The notes: generated by a model not told the origin, from the letters alone. 55,183 nucleotides of DNA from Caryophanales bacterium UBA6259 (GCA_002441135.1 DJVJ01000028.1:1-55183); one strand, 5' to 3'; counted from the stretch's first letter, positions 1 to 9,469 are shown. Made by a program: numbers and translations.

Positions 1-50
1 TGAATGAATTTCATATCTTAAACCCCTTGATTTATATAATGCCGTAGGCA

Positions 51-1529
51 TTAAAAAAAGGAGTACCTCCCCAAAATCTCGAATTAAATAAGTGACGAAC
101 AAATTTAAAGAGATTGGAGGATGACTCCCTATGCCTATTATAAGACAAGGAAGCCTGTTTGGACTACAAGAATTATTTGATTTAGAACCTACCCATCGAT
201 TTGATGCCATTTTTTCTACTATAGATTTAGATCCAATAGTAGCAGTTTTATCAAAAAAATCACGATATGGTCCGCCTATACAATTAAATTACGCTGCTAT
301 GATTTATTCGTTAGTGGCACGCATTACAGAAAGAATACCAACAATCAAAGATCTTGTTAAACGATTAAAACATGACTTTATTTTTCGCTTAGAATGTGGG
401 TTTCTAGTTTCTGATGAAGTTCCCTCAGAAGCTGCTTATTCCAGAATGATTGCAAAGATCACTGAGAGAAATATAATTGAAAAAATACAAGAAACTATTC
501 TTTTGGATGCTATTTTAGATGGCTTTATCAATGATACAACTATTGCAATTGATGCAACACATATTGAAGCCCGAGACCAAGCTAAAGTACAAGAAAAAGA
601 AACTAGTTCCCAACCTAAAAAACGTGGTCGTAAAACAAAGGAAGAACGGGCTAAATGGTTAGAAGATCAGGCTAAAAATGAGACAGAATTAACTTTGTAT
701 GAGAAAAAAATTGAAGACCAACTACCCGCATCACTAGAAGATCTTCGTGTATTGATGCCAATAGACCCCAAATGGGGCATAAAGAAAAATAGCGAAGGCA
801 AAAATGTTTTTTGGTTTGGTTATAAAGGGCATCTCGCTGTTGGAACTAAGAGCCAATATATTCTGCAGTCCATATTTTCTTCTGGAAATCTGAATGATGG
901 AAAAGCTGCAATTCCGCTTTTAAAAGGTATTCAGCAAAGATTAGCAAAGTTAGAAATAAAATACGTTACAATGGATGCAGGTTATGATTATCCAGCTATT
1001 TATCAACAAGTTTATAATATGGGAGCACATTCTGTAATCGCGTATAACAAACGGAATGAGCCTGAACCCGAAGGGTTCGATCAGCATTTTGCACCAACAT
1101 GTGTGCGTGAATATTCATATCGTTATGACAGCTATGACGCTAAATATGAAACACTAAAATATTCACGTCCTAAAGAATGTAAGGAATGCCCTCTTTCCAA
1201 TGATTCACTGTGTCAAAAGGTATATAAGGTAAAAATAATAAATGACTTGCGCCGTTATAATGCTCCTGCTCGTGGATCTCTTTCATGGAAAGGAATTTAC
1301 AAACAAAGAACCGCCGTTGAAAGAGTTATTGGATATTTAAAAGAATATTTTCAGCTAAATAATGTGCGTTACCGCACTGGTAAAAAAGCAAAATTTCATT
1401 TTGATTTAATAGTATTAATCTACAATGCAGCCAAGTTAGCATTGGATAGAATAAACCAACAATTACAACAGTTAGCAGCTTAATTTTTTAAAGCAAAACT
1501 AAAATTCTGTTAGTCTGTAGTTTTTTTAA
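51..1529 (+). mobile_element. IS1182-like insertion sequence (ends tentative)
   Basis: A single transposase gene fills this element. The ends are not certain. The only matching inverted ends I can see are TTAAAAAAA at 51-59 and its complement TTTTTTTAA at 1521-1529. These are short and A/T-only, so they are weak evidence, and no target-site duplication was recognised. A small hairpin (TAATGCC, loop GTA, GGCATTA) at 37-53 sits at the left edge and could be flanking DNA or part of the end. The element lies about 80 bp upstream of the alpha-glucosidase start, so it may have separated that operon from its original promoter or upstream genes. Confidence 0.5.
131..1483 (+). CDS. IS1182-family DDE transposase
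   Basis: This 450-residue protein is an intact DDE transposase of the IS5/IS1182 type. The N-terminal region (about 45-115) resembles the DUF772 / InsH N-terminal domain. The RNase-H-like core shows the expected acidic triad: D141 in AIDATHIEARD, D282 in VTMDAGYDYPA and E397 in RTAVERVIGYLKEY. A cysteine group (C324, C350, C353, C361) lies between the second D and the E, as in many IS1182 relatives. The start is supported by TTGGAGG about 8 nt upstream of the ATG. There is no frameshift or internal stop, so the element may still be active. It catalyses cut-and-paste or copy-type movement of its own element; no passenger gene is present. Confidence 0.88.
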   Translation: MPIIRQGSLFGLQELFDLEPTHRFDAIFSTIDLDPIVAVLSKKSRYGPPIQLNYAAMIYSLVARITERIPTIKDLVKRLKHDFIFRLECGFLVSDEVPSEAAYSRMIAKITERNIIEKIQETILLDAILDGFINDTTIAIDATHIEARDQAKVQEKETSSQPKKRGRKTKEERAKWLEDQAKNETELTLYEKKIEDQLPASLEDLRVLMPIDPKWGIKKNSEGKNVFWFGYKGHLAVGTKSQYILQSIFSSGNLNDGKAAIPLLKGIQQRLAKLEIKYVTMDAGYDYPAIYQQVYNMGAHSVIAYNKRNEPEPEGFDQHFAPTCVREYSYRYDSYDAKYETLKYSRPKECKECPLSNDSLCQKVYKVKIINDLRRYNAPARGSLSWKGIYKQRTAVERVIGYLKEYFQLNNVRYRTGKKAKFHFDLIVLIYNAAKLALDRINQQLQQLAA

Positions 1530-1611
1530 AAACATGCATTATGAAATTGATTCAAATAATAATCATTTTATTTTGAATAAAACAGATCAACAGATTCATA
1601 GGAGGATTTCT

Positions 1612-3993
1612 ATGCTAGACACAAGCTTTGCGATTCACCCAGGCAATAGAAATAAGATAGATAAAAATAGCTTCCATCAAATCGGCAATATCCAACAAAT
1701 AGAAAATAAGATGGATATTTTTGAAATTTTATGTGAAAATGGACATGTTAATGTTCAATTTTATCGTGAGGATATCGTTCGAGTTGTGATGAATCCTTAC
1801 AAAAAGCCTTTAATGGAAAATACACCAGCAATAGTAACAGCACCAGAAAAGGTGGATGTTACAATGAGCGAAACAGAAGAATTCATTGAATTAAGATCTA
1901 ATAAGTTGATTTTGACCATTAATAAAAATCCACTTCTCATTAAAATTACCGACGAAAACGGACAATTAATTGTTAATGAAAGTGAATATGGAATGGGCTA
2001 TACAAGCCAAAACGAGGTTGTTTGTTATAAGGAAATGGACCAAGACGATCATTTCTATGGTTTTGGTGAGAAAACAAGCTTCCTAGATAAACGTGGAGAA
2101 AAAATGACCATGTGGAATTCTGACGTTTATGCTCCACATAATCCAGAAATTGATTCTCTTTACGAATCCATTCCCTATTTTATGACGTTAAGAAATGGCA
2201 AAGCGCATGGGATTTTCTTTGATAATTCCTTTAAAAGTATATTTGATATGAAAGCCAATGAAACCGTGTATTCCTTTGGAGCAGAAGGTGGAGAACTGAA
2301 TTATTATGTATTTGCAGGGCCTACACCAAAGGATGTACTTCAGCAATACACCGATTTAACAGGAAGAATGCCAATTCCTCCAAAATGGGCAATTGGCTAT
2401 CATCAATCTAGATATAGCTATGAGACAGAGCAGGAAGTAAGGGAGCTTGTTAAATTATTTTTAGAAAAAGAAATCCCACTCGATGCGGTTTATTTAGATA
2501 TTCACTATATGAATGGCTATCGTGTCTTTACTTTTGATAAAGATCGCTTTCCAACTCCAGAGAAGTTAATTGCCGATTTAAAAGAAGCAGGTATTAAAAT
2601 CGTACCGATTGTTGACCCTGGTGTAAAAGAAGACCCAGAATACCCTATCTATCAGGAAGGAATATTACAAAATAATTTTTGTAAATATTTAGATGGACAA
2701 ATCTATTATGGAGATGTTTGGCCAGGTAATAGTGCATTCCCTGATTTTACAAATACAGAGGTAAGAAAATGGTGGGGTGAAAAGCATCAGTTCTATACCG
2801 ATTTAGGGATTGAAGGTATCTGGAATGATATGAATGAGCCTGCTGTTTTTAATGAAACAAAAACAATGGATGTAAAAGTAATGCATAATAAGGATGGGGA
2901 ATTAAAATCCCATCGTGAAATGCATAATCTATATGGCCTAATGATGGGAGAATCCACCTATCAGGGTATGAAAAACTTATTAAATGGCAAAAGACCATTT
3001 CTATTAACGAGAGCTGGGTATTCCGGTGTACAGCGTTATGCTTCCGTATGGACTGGAGATAACCGTAGCTTTTGGGAGCATTTAGCGATGTCAATTCCAA
3101 TGTGTATGAATTTAGGTATCTCTGGTGTCGCCTTTACAGGACCAGACGTTGGTGGCTTCGCTCATGATACCAATGCAGAATTACTTACTCGTTGGACACA
3201 GGTGGGTGCGTTTTATCCTTATTTCCGAAATCACAGTGCATTAGGAACTGTTCGTCAAGAGCCATGGGCTTTTGGAGAAAAATACGAAAGCGTCATTAAA
3301 AAATATATACAACTACGTTATCAATGGTTACCACAGCTTTATACACTTTTCGCAAAAGCACATACAACTGGATTACCAATTATGAGACCGTTGTTCATGG
3401 AATATCCAAATGATGAGAAAACATTTAATCTTTCTGATCAATTCATGATAGGAGATAACGTGATCGTTGCTCCAATTCTACAACCAAATACTGATCATCG
3501 TGCAGTATATCTGCCAGAAGGTCAATGGGTAAATTATTGGAATGATGAAGTATATCAAGGTGAACAACATATTTTAGTGAATGCACCACTAGATACGTTA
3601 CCAATCTTCGTTAAAGCTGGCTCCTTTATTCTACAAACTGATGCAAAGCAGTCCACTAAATTTGCTGACAAAGCAATTCAGGTCGAAATTTATCCAGTGG
3701 ATAATGGAGAGTACCGAGCAAGCTTGTATGAGGATGATGGAGAAACCTTTAGCTATCAAGAAGGAAATTATTTAGAGAAGGAAATTATCCTTCGTTATTC
3801 AGATTCAGCAATTGAGATTATTATGAAGGACATTGTGTCCAATTTTAAGCCATCATGGGATAGCCTTGTTTTCAATCTTCATGGTGATTTCAACAAAACA
3901 ATTATTCTAAACGGAAATGAAATCAAGAAGGACGATTTGATAGTAGATGAAAACAAAAAGAGAATCTCTATCAGACAATCCTTTAATTTCTAG
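1612..3993 (+). CDS. GH31 family alpha-glucosidase
   Basis: The protein (793 residues from the chosen start) hydrolyses alpha-glucosidic bonds in maltose or short glucans and is probably cytoplasmic, as no signal peptide is seen. GH31 signatures are clear: the catalytic nucleophile D406 in GIWNDMNEPAVF and the acid/base D483 in VWTGDNRSFWEHL. The N-terminal galactose-mutarotase-like domain comes before the barrel and a beta-rich C-terminal part follows. The open frame reaches back to 1534, but the ATG at 1612 has AGGAGG seven bases upstream and is the better start. A LacI-type regulator and a GH15 enzyme follow on the same strand. The exact substrate (maltose, isomaltose, sucrose-like) cannot be read from the sequence. 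Confidence 0.9.
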   Translation: MLDTSFAIHPGNRNKIDKNSFHQIGNIQQIENKMDIFEILCENGHVNVQFYREDIVRVVMNPYKKPLMENTPAIVTAPEKVDVTMSETEEFIELRSNKLILTINKNPLLIKITDENGQLIVNESEYGMGYTSQNEVVCYKEMDQDDHFYGFGEKTSFLDKRGEKMTMWNSDVYAPHNPEIDSLYESIPYFMTLRNGKAHGIFFDNSFKSIFDMKANETVYSFGAEGGELNYYVFAGPTPKDVLQQYTDLTGRMPIPPKWAIGYHQSRYSYETEQEVRELVKLFLEKEIPLDAVYLDIHYMNGYRVFTFDKDRFPTPEKLIADLKEAGIKIVPIVDPGVKEDPEYPIYQEGILQNNFCKYLDGQIYYGDVWPGNSAFPDFTNTEVRKWWGEKHQFYTDLGIEGIWNDMNEPAVFNETKTMDVKVMHNKDGELKSHREMHNLYGLMMGESTYQGMKNLLNGKRPFLLTRAGYSGVQRYASVWTGDNRSFWEHLAMSIPMCMNLGISGVAFTGPDVGGFAHDTNAELLTRWTQVGAFYPYFRNHSALGTVRQEPWAFGEKYESVIKKYIQLRYQWLPQLYTLFAKAHTTGLPIMRPLFMEYPNDEKTFNLSDQFMIGDNVIVAPILQPNTDHRAVYLPEGQWVNYWNDEVYQGEQHILVNAPLDTLPIFVKAGSFILQTDAKQSTKFADKAIQVEIYPVDNGEYRASLYEDDGETFSYQEGNYLEKEIILRYSDSAIEIIMKDIVSNFKPSWDSLVFNLHGDFNKTIILNGNEIKKDDLIVDENKKRISIRQSFNF

Positions 3994-4031
3994 TTTATAT
4001 TAATTGGGTAATACAGGAGAGGAGGACTATA

Positions 4032-5081
4032 ATGACAGTAACGATCAAAGATGTAGCAAAAGTTGCCAATGTTAATCCATCAACCGTATCAAGGGTAATT
4101 GCAGATAGTCCTCGTATCAGTGAATATACCAAACGGAAGGTTAGACAAGTGATGGAGGAATTAGGCTATCACCCTAATCTTAACGCTCGTAGTCTAGTAA
4201 GCAATAATGCTAGTGCGATTGGAATTATTATGCCTAGTTCCGTAGAAAAGGCATTCCAAAATCCATTCTTCGCCAATGTTTTAGGTGGAATAAGTAATTT
4301 ATCACATGAAAAACATTATTCCCTTTATATGTCTACTGGAGCTACACAACAAGAAATATATAGTGAAGTTGTTAAAATGGTAGAAGGCAGAAGAGTCGAT
4401 GGAATTATTTTATTGTACTCAAGAGCAAATGATCCAATTACGAACTATTTAGTGGAAAAAAATTTCCCTTTTGTGGTTATTGGTAAACCATATAATGAGG
4501 AAGGGAAAAGTGCTTATGTGGATAATGATAATTTTGGCGCAGCAAAAGAAATTACAGAGCATTTTATTAAGAATGGCCATCGTCTTATTGGCTTTATAGG
4601 GGGTAGTCCTGAGCTAATTGTGACAATGGAACGACTAAATGGTTATAAAAAAGCGTTGGAAAATGCCAATATCCCAGTCGTTAATGAATATATTGTCCAT
4701 ACGGAATTTCATAAGGAAGGTGGAAAAGGAGCAATTGCAAAGCTAATGTCTCTTAAACAACCACCTACTGCCTTAATAGTTACGGATGATTTAATCGGAT
4801 TTGGGGTGTTAGGCACTCTGCAAGAGATGGGAATTAAGGTTCCAGAGGATATCTGTATTTTTAGCTTTAATAATATCATGCTTACAGAGCTGACAAATCC
4901 ACCACTTTCCTCTGTGGATATCAATATTGACCAGCTTGGGTACAATGCAACAGATTCACTAATTAAATTAATTTCAAATACAGAGAACGTTCCTAAGAAA
5001 CAGATTATTCCACATCAACTAATTGTCAGGGAATCTAGTAATGGAAAAGTAATTAATAATAAATTAAAAATAAATAATTAA
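4032..5081 (+). CDS. LacI-family regulator, MalR-like
   Basis: A 349-residue LacI/GalR transcription factor. The N-terminal helix-turn-helix (IKDVAKVANVNPSTVSRVI, residues 5-23) and hinge (HPNLNARSLV) are followed by a periplasmic-binding-protein-like effector domain. The N-terminus, with SRVIADSPRISEYTKRKVR, closely resembles maltose regulators (MalR) of Firmicutes. It therefore probably senses maltose or a related sugar and controls the surrounding glucosidase genes. GGAGAGGAGG lies directly upstream of the ATG. It begins 38 bp after the GH31 gene, so the two are probably co-transcribed. No convincing LacI operator was found nearby; the IS may have displaced upstream control DNA. Family is certain; the effector is inferred. 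Confidence 0.9.
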   Translation: MTVTIKDVAKVANVNPSTVSRVIADSPRISEYTKRKVRQVMEELGYHPNLNARSLVSNNASAIGIIMPSSVEKAFQNPFFANVLGGISNLSHEKHYSLYMSTGATQQEIYSEVVKMVEGRRVDGIILLYSRANDPITNYLVEKNFPFVVIGKPYNEEGKSAYVDNDNFGAAKEITEHFIKNGHRLIGFIGGSPELIVTMERLNGYKKALENANIPVVNEYIVHTEFHKEGGKGAIAKLMSLKQPPTALIVTDDLIGFGVLGTLQEMGIKVPEDICIFSFNNIMLTELTNPPLSSVDINIDQLGYNATDSLIKLISNTENVPKKQIIPHQLIVRESSNGKVINNKLKINN

Positions 5082-5095
5082 GTTAGAATAACTTG

Positions 5096-5119
5096 AATAG
5101 GCATCCTTGGATGCCTATT
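5096..5119. repeat. Perfect 11-bp inverted repeat between lacI and GH15 genes
   Basis: AATAGGCATCC and GGATGCCTATT are perfect inverted copies separated by TT. As RNA this would form a tight hairpin. It lacks a following U-run, so it is not a classic terminator. It could be an mRNA-processing or stabilising hairpin, or a protein-binding palindrome. It lies 15 bp after the regulator stop codon. Confidence 0.6.
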
Positions 5120-5150
5120 ACATTATATGGACAAAGAAGGTGCTTTTGAG

Positions 5151-6134
5151 ATGGAAGTAATACTAAAAAATCAAGCAACGACAGGCGCATTTGTTGCATC
5201 TCCTGCGTTTTCTCATTATCAATATTCTTGGTTAAGGGATGGGACATTTATTGCTCATTCCTTAGACCTTATTGGTCAAACAGAAGCAGCACACCGATTT
5301 TATCAATGGGTTCATCATACGATTGTAAAGCATAAAGAAACCATTCTTGAAAATAAGCAAATGGATACACGATTTACACTTGTTGGTGAGGTAGTGAATG
5401 AAGAATGGGGAAATTATCAACTTGATGGGTATGGTACATGGCTATGGGGATTAAAAGAGCATCTAAAGCTCACCAATGAATCAATTGACCCTTTTCAGGA
5501 ATCGGTGGATTTAACATTGCAATACTTGACCAATCGCTGGAATGATGCCAATTATGATTGCTGGGAGGAAAATAGCCAACATCGCCATCCAGCCACATTA
5601 GCTGCTTTATATGCAGGAGTTAAAGATTTTAATGATGAGCTTGCAACGAAAATAAAGAACACCTTATTAAAAGATGGTGTAATGGATGGACATTTCACCA
5701 AGCATGTGGGAGTTAATGAAGTGGACTCTAGTTTACTATGGATCTCAACACCATTTAAAGTGGTTGAAGCGAATCACCCAATTATGAAAAAGACGGTAGA
5801 ATTGATTGAAGAAAGACTGCTTTTTAATGGTGGAGTCCATCGCTACCCGCAGGATGAATATTATGGCGGAGGTCAGTGGCTATTATTGTCTGCATGGCTT
5901 GGTTGGTATTACACTGAAGTTGGCGAGTTGGATAAAGCACAAAAGCAATTAGATTGGGTTATGGAACAGCAGGATGAGAATGGCTTTTATCCAGAACAGG
6001 TGGCCCATCATTTAATGAATCCAGCGCATTATGAAGAGTGGATTGAAAGATGGGGAGCACCAGCAAATCCATTGCTTTGGTCTCATGCGATGAAAATTAT
6101 TTTAGAGCAGAAATTAAACAGTGAGAAGGAATAG
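5151..6134 (+). CDS. GH15 glucoamylase-like glycoside hydrolase
   Basis: A 327-residue (alpha/alpha)6-type enzyme that probably releases glucose from alpha-glucans. It resembles the catalytic domain of bacterial GH15 proteins: YSWLRDGTFIAHSL near the N-terminus, LDGYGTWLWGLKEH, the likely general acid at E139/E140 in DCWEENSQHRH, and the likely general base E282 in GFYPEQVAHH. It is short for GH15 because the N-terminal beta-sandwich domain of long family members is absent; no frameshift explains this. The frame is open from 5127, but the ATG at 5151 has AGAAGG at a better distance. No signal peptide is visible, so it is probably intracellular and works with the GH31 enzyme on imported oligosaccharides. 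Confidence 0.78.
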   Translation: MEVILKNQATTGAFVASPAFSHYQYSWLRDGTFIAHSLDLIGQTEAAHRFYQWVHHTIVKHKETILENKQMDTRFTLVGEVVNEEWGNYQLDGYGTWLWGLKEHLKLTNESIDPFQESVDLTLQYLTNRWNDANYDCWEENSQHRHPATLAALYAGVKDFNDELATKIKNTLLKDGVMDGHFTKHVGVNEVDSSLLWISTPFKVVEANHPIMKKTVELIEERLLFNGGVHRYPQDEYYGGGQWLLLSAWLGWYYTEVGELDKAQKQLDWVMEQQDENGFYPEQVAHHLMNPAHYEEWIERWGAPANPLLWSHAMKIILEQKLNSEKE

Positions 6135-6180
6135 TAACATCTTTATTTTAAAAGCTTAAATGGCCTAAAATCATAGAGAT

Positions 6181-6217
6181 AAAAATCAGACAGTACTCTT
6201 GCTGTCTGATTTTTTTA
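6181..6217 (+). terminator. Rho-independent terminator of glucosidase operon
   Basis: AAAAATCAGACAG pairs with CTGTCTGATTTTT around an 8-nt loop and is followed by a T-run. It ends the GH31-lacI-GH15 transcription unit. Confidence 0.88.
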
Positions 6218-6387
6218 TTCGTCATAAAAAACCTATTTAAGTAATCGCCAAATTCAACGATATAGAAGGACTTCAAATTAACTTGTTTCTAAATTAAGGA
6301 ATTTTTTTAGATATTTAAACGCAAAATAGAAATATTGCCAAGTTTATGTAAAAAACCAGTCAAAACTTAAGAATGGAGGGACTTAGA

Positions 6388-8202
6388 TTGAAGCTTAAGG
6401 GATATCAAGACAGGGTAGCGTGGATAGATTTATCCACAGGAAATATTGAATATAAGGAAATCGAAGAAGAGATAAAGCAAAAGTATATTGGAGCTAGGGG
6501 AATTGGTAATAAGTATGTTTTTGATAACGGAGCTAATGTCCAGCCTTTTGATGCTGACAATATGCTAGCAATCTTAACAGGACCAATTACAGGAACACAG
6601 GTCACCATGGGAAATAGAGTAGCTGTTGTCACAAAATCTCCTCTTACAGGAACAATTACTAATTCACACATGGGAGGATGGGCTGGTTCTAGGATTCGTT
6701 GGGCAGGGTTAGATGGTTTTGTGATTAAAGGCAAGGCAGAAAAACCGGTTTATTTATTTGTTGAAGATGGTAATGTGACAATTAAAGATGCGAGTGAACT
6801 TTGGGGTAAAGGGGTTCATGAAGTCGTTCATACGATGCGGGAGCGCTATGGAGAGAAAGATTTAAGTGTAATGGCTATAGGACAAGCAGGGGAAAATCTT
6901 GTTAAGTTCGGAGCCATTTTAAATGAAAACGATAGAGCAGCAGGACGAGGAGGAACTGGTGCTGTTGCTGGAAGTAAGAAATTAAAAGCGATTGTAGTAA
7001 AAGGCTCATTGAAAAACGCATTAAAGCCAGCACAGAATGACGAACATAAAACAGCAAGACAGGCTGCACTAAAAATGATTATGGAAGGGGCAATTACAGC
7101 TCCTAAAAAAGGTGGATTATCTCTTTATGGTACAAATGTTTTAATGAATATTTTAAATGAGGTAGGCGGACTACCTTCCTATAATGCAAAGCAAACTCAT
7201 TTTGATCTAGCGGATGAGATTAGTGGTGAAACCTATCGAAAGGAGCTTCTTGTGTCTGATCCAACCTGTCATGCTTGCCCAGTAGCCTGCAAGAAAGAGG
7301 TTGAAGTAAAGGAAGGAAAATATAAAACCCGAGTTGAATCAATGGAATATGAAACAGCATGGGCAGTAGGTGCAATGTGTGGTAATGCAAACAGAGAAGC
7401 ATCCGCATTTATGCTAGAGAAAATGAATGATTATGGAATGGATACCATTGAAACTGGGAATACATTGTCCATGCTAATGGAGGCAACAGAAAAGGGATTG
7501 CTAACAGGTAATGACAAAATTGGCTGGGGCGAAGTAGATAAAATGATTGAATTAATTGATAAGATTGCTACACGACAGGGAATTGGTGATTTGCTAGCAG
7601 AGGGACCAGGAAGAGCAGCAGTCCAACTTGGGGATCCAGAATTAGCCATGGCCGTTAAAAATCAATCGATTGCTGCTTATGATCCACGAGGTGTCCAAGG
7701 CATCGGCTTAAACTATGCCACTGGTAATCGTGGGGCTTGTCATGTTACCGGTTATACAGTAGCAAGTGAGATTTTGGGTATTCCTGAGCCTACTGATCGC
7801 TTAAAATGGGAAGGCAAGGGAGGCCTAGTTAAAGTATTTCAAGATTTACATGCTTTTTCTGACTCGATGGATATCTGCAAATTTTCCTCCTTTTCCATAG
7901 GAGCAGAGGAATACGCTAATCAATATGCCACAATGGTCGGAAGGGAATTTACTGCTGAAGATGTATTAAAAACAGGAGAACGTATTGTGAATTTAGAACG
8001 CTATTACAATAATCTAAATGGATTTGATCGGAAGGATGATAAACTTCCTAAGCGTTTCTTAGAAGAAGGAGCAACAAGACATACTGAGGATAATATTGTT
8101 TCTAACCTAGAGCAAATGTTAGAAGAGTATTACAAAGAACGAGGCTGGATTGATGGGGTAGTACCTGAAGAGAAGCTAAGGGAATTAGGAATAGTTGAAT
8201 AA
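6388..8202 (+). CDS. Aldehyde ferredoxin oxidoreductase (tungsten/molybdenum pterin enzyme)
   Basis: The 604-residue protein oxidises aldehydes to carboxylic acids (or the reverse) with ferredoxin, using a bis-pterin W or Mo cofactor and a [4Fe-4S] cluster. The N-terminal AOR domain starts GYQDRVAWIDLSTG, and the central and C-terminal helical domains follow. Cluster ligands are C294, C297 and C301 in CHACPVAC, with C497 in MDICKFSSF. I place the start at the TTG at 6388, because the in-frame ATG at 6373 is itself part of the ATGGAGGG ribosome binding site and AOR proteins normally begin close to the GY motif. It is monocistronic and faces a MoaD-like gene across a shared terminator. Substrate is unknown; strict or facultative anaerobic metabolism is implied. 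Confidence 0.92.
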   Translation: MKLKGYQDRVAWIDLSTGNIEYKEIEEEIKQKYIGARGIGNKYVFDNGANVQPFDADNMLAILTGPITGTQVTMGNRVAVVTKSPLTGTITNSHMGGWAGSRIRWAGLDGFVIKGKAEKPVYLFVEDGNVTIKDASELWGKGVHEVVHTMRERYGEKDLSVMAIGQAGENLVKFGAILNENDRAAGRGGTGAVAGSKKLKAIVVKGSLKNALKPAQNDEHKTARQAALKMIMEGAITAPKKGGLSLYGTNVLMNILNEVGGLPSYNAKQTHFDLADEISGETYRKELLVSDPTCHACPVACKKEVEVKEGKYKTRVESMEYETAWAVGAMCGNANREASAFMLEKMNDYGMDTIETGNTLSMLMEATEKGLLTGNDKIGWGEVDKMIELIDKIATRQGIGDLLAEGPGRAAVQLGDPELAMAVKNQSIAAYDPRGVQGIGLNYATGNRGACHVTGYTVASEILGIPEPTDRLKWEGKGGLVKVFQDLHAFSDSMDICKFSSFSIGAEEYANQYATMVGREFTAEDVLKTGERIVNLERYYNNLNGFDRKDDKLPKRFLEEGATRHTEDNIVSNLEQMLEEYYKERGWIDGVVPEEKLRELGIVE

Positions 8203-8233
8203 TAGAAATAGTGAAACAAGAGTTAATGAAAAG

Positions 8234-8267
8234 ATTAACCCCAGTTAATTGCTGGGGTTAATTTTTA
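8234..8267. terminator. Bidirectional terminator between AOR and moaD-like genes
   Basis: ATTAACCCCAG and CTGGGGTTAAT form an 11-bp perfect stem with a 7-nt loop, followed by TTTTT on the plus strand. It separates two convergent genes. Confidence 0.85.
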
Positions 8268-8272
8268 TTGTA

Positions 8273-8554
8273 TCAGCCGCCACCTACAGGAGGGATAAGT
8301 GCGACTTCGTCTGATGACTTAATTTTGGTTTGGAGTCCATCTAAATGAATAATATTTCTGCCATTAACTAAGATATGAGTCATTCTTCTAACAGTGCCAT
8401 CTTCATAATATATTTCTGTTTGAAGTAAGGGATATTTTTCAATGATATCATCGAGTAGCATTTTTATTGTAGGAGATTGGGATTCGGTTAGATCCATCTC
8501 TAATTCTTTCAGATTAACCATATCTCGAAAGGTAGCAAAAAACTTTACTTTCAA
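8273..8554 (-). CDS. MoaD/ThiS-like sulfur carrier protein
   Basis: A 93-residue beta-grasp protein ending in GGG (LIPPVGGG). The C-terminal Gly-Gly is the site that is adenylated and thiocarboxylated when such proteins deliver sulfur to molybdopterin. It begins with a TTG that has AAGGAGGT seven bases upstream. MoaD-like genes are often found beside aldehyde ferredoxin oxidoreductase genes, where they are thought to help make the tungstopterin, and here it is the next gene although on the opposite strand. No MoaE partner is present in the window. A ThiS role is possible but less likely given the neighbour. Confidence 0.8.
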   Translation of the reverse strand: MKVKFFATFRDMVNLKELEMDLTESQSPTIKMLLDDIIEKYPLLQTEIYYEDGTVRRMTHILVNGRNIIHLDGLQTKIKSSDEVALIPPVGGG

Positions 8555-8599
8555 TTAATGACCTCCTTTTATTGATTTTTTATTTATTTGATATTTTAG

Positions 8600-9469
8600 T
8601 TACTTCACATTAACAACCTGTAGTACTTGCTGAATTGCCATTGCAACGCCATTTTCTTCATTTGTTCCTGTAATTTGATGACATTTTCCTTTAACTTCAG
8701 CATTAGCATTGCCCATGGCAACAGCTAAACCTACTTTAGAAAACATAGAAAGATCGTTATAGCTATCACCAATAGCCAATGTTTCCTTTAACTTAATCCC
8801 TTTTGATTGAACAAAGGATTCAAGAGCAATTCCTTTTTGCGCCTTGATATTGGTGATCTCTAAATTATCGTATCCTGATGAGCTTACGGCTATATTCCAC
8901 TGCTTTAATCCCTGATCTACTTGATCTAATTTCTCAACATCTAATGAGAAAACAATGAATTTGAGAATTTCAATAGATGGATCTACAAATAAAGGGGAAT
9001 AGTCATCAACAATCCGAATTTTCCCTTTTCTGATTCGTTCCTTTGCTTCCTCCAAAAATTGTTCTTTATTAAAATGCGGGTGAGCACTAGCAAAGATATT
9101 CATCACTAATTGTAATCCTTGCTCATAATCCTTTATATATACGCCTTGATTCGTATAAACCTCATAATAAATACCCTTATGATTAAGGTAATCTGATATC
9201 TCTTTTGCATCACTAATTTCTAACGGAAAAGAGGCAATTTTCTCACCGGTTGCGGAAGTTATTTCAGCACCATTAGTAGAAATAACTGGACACACAAGGT
9301 CAGTTTCTTTTAATAAATAAACCACCTCTTGATAAGCTCGTCCTGTTGCAATTACAAACTCAATCCCCTCAGCTTGGGCTTGTTTAATGGCTTGTAGATT
9401 CTCGTCACTAATCATTTGTTTGCCATTTAACAACGTACCATCCATATCACTAGCAATACATTTAATCAT
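8600..9469 (-). CDS. Cof-type HAD phosphatase
   Basis: A 289-residue haloacid-dehalogenase superfamily hydrolase of the Cof / type IIB group, which dephosphorylates sugar phosphates, flavin phosphates or similar small molecules. Motif I is SDMDGTLLNG near the N-terminus with the nucleophilic and acid/base aspartates, motif II is in VIATGR, and motif IV is LAIGDSYNDLSMF near the C-terminus. The large insertion between them is the C2 cap. AGGTGGCAAC precedes the ATG. It lies 45 bp downstream of the MoaD-like start in a minus-strand run but has no clear functional link to it. Substrate cannot be predicted. Confidence 0.9.
   Translation of the reverse strand: MIKCIASDMDGTLLNGKQMISDENLQAIKQAQAEGIEFVIATGRAYQEVVYLLKETDLVCPVISTNGAEITSATGEKIASFPLEISDAKEISDYLNHKGIYYEVYTNQGVYIKDYEQGLQLVMNIFASAHPHFNKEQFLEEAKERIRKGKIRIVDDYSPLFVDPSIEILKFIVFSLDVEKLDQVDQGLKQWNIAVSSSGYDNLEITNIKAQKGIALESFVQSKGIKLKETLAIGDSYNDLSMFSKVGLAVAMGNANAEVKGKCHQITGTNEENGVAMAIQQVLQVVNVK

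Noticed and set aside
2849..3100. Minus-strand frame inside the GH31 gene
   Set aside because: Shadow of a well-supported gene; the same holds for the many other opposite-strand frames within selA, gcv, nrdJ and com genes.
6220..6387. Molybdenum/tungsten cofactor riboswitch before AOR
   Set aside because: The short AT-rich leader has none of the conserved GC-rich stems.
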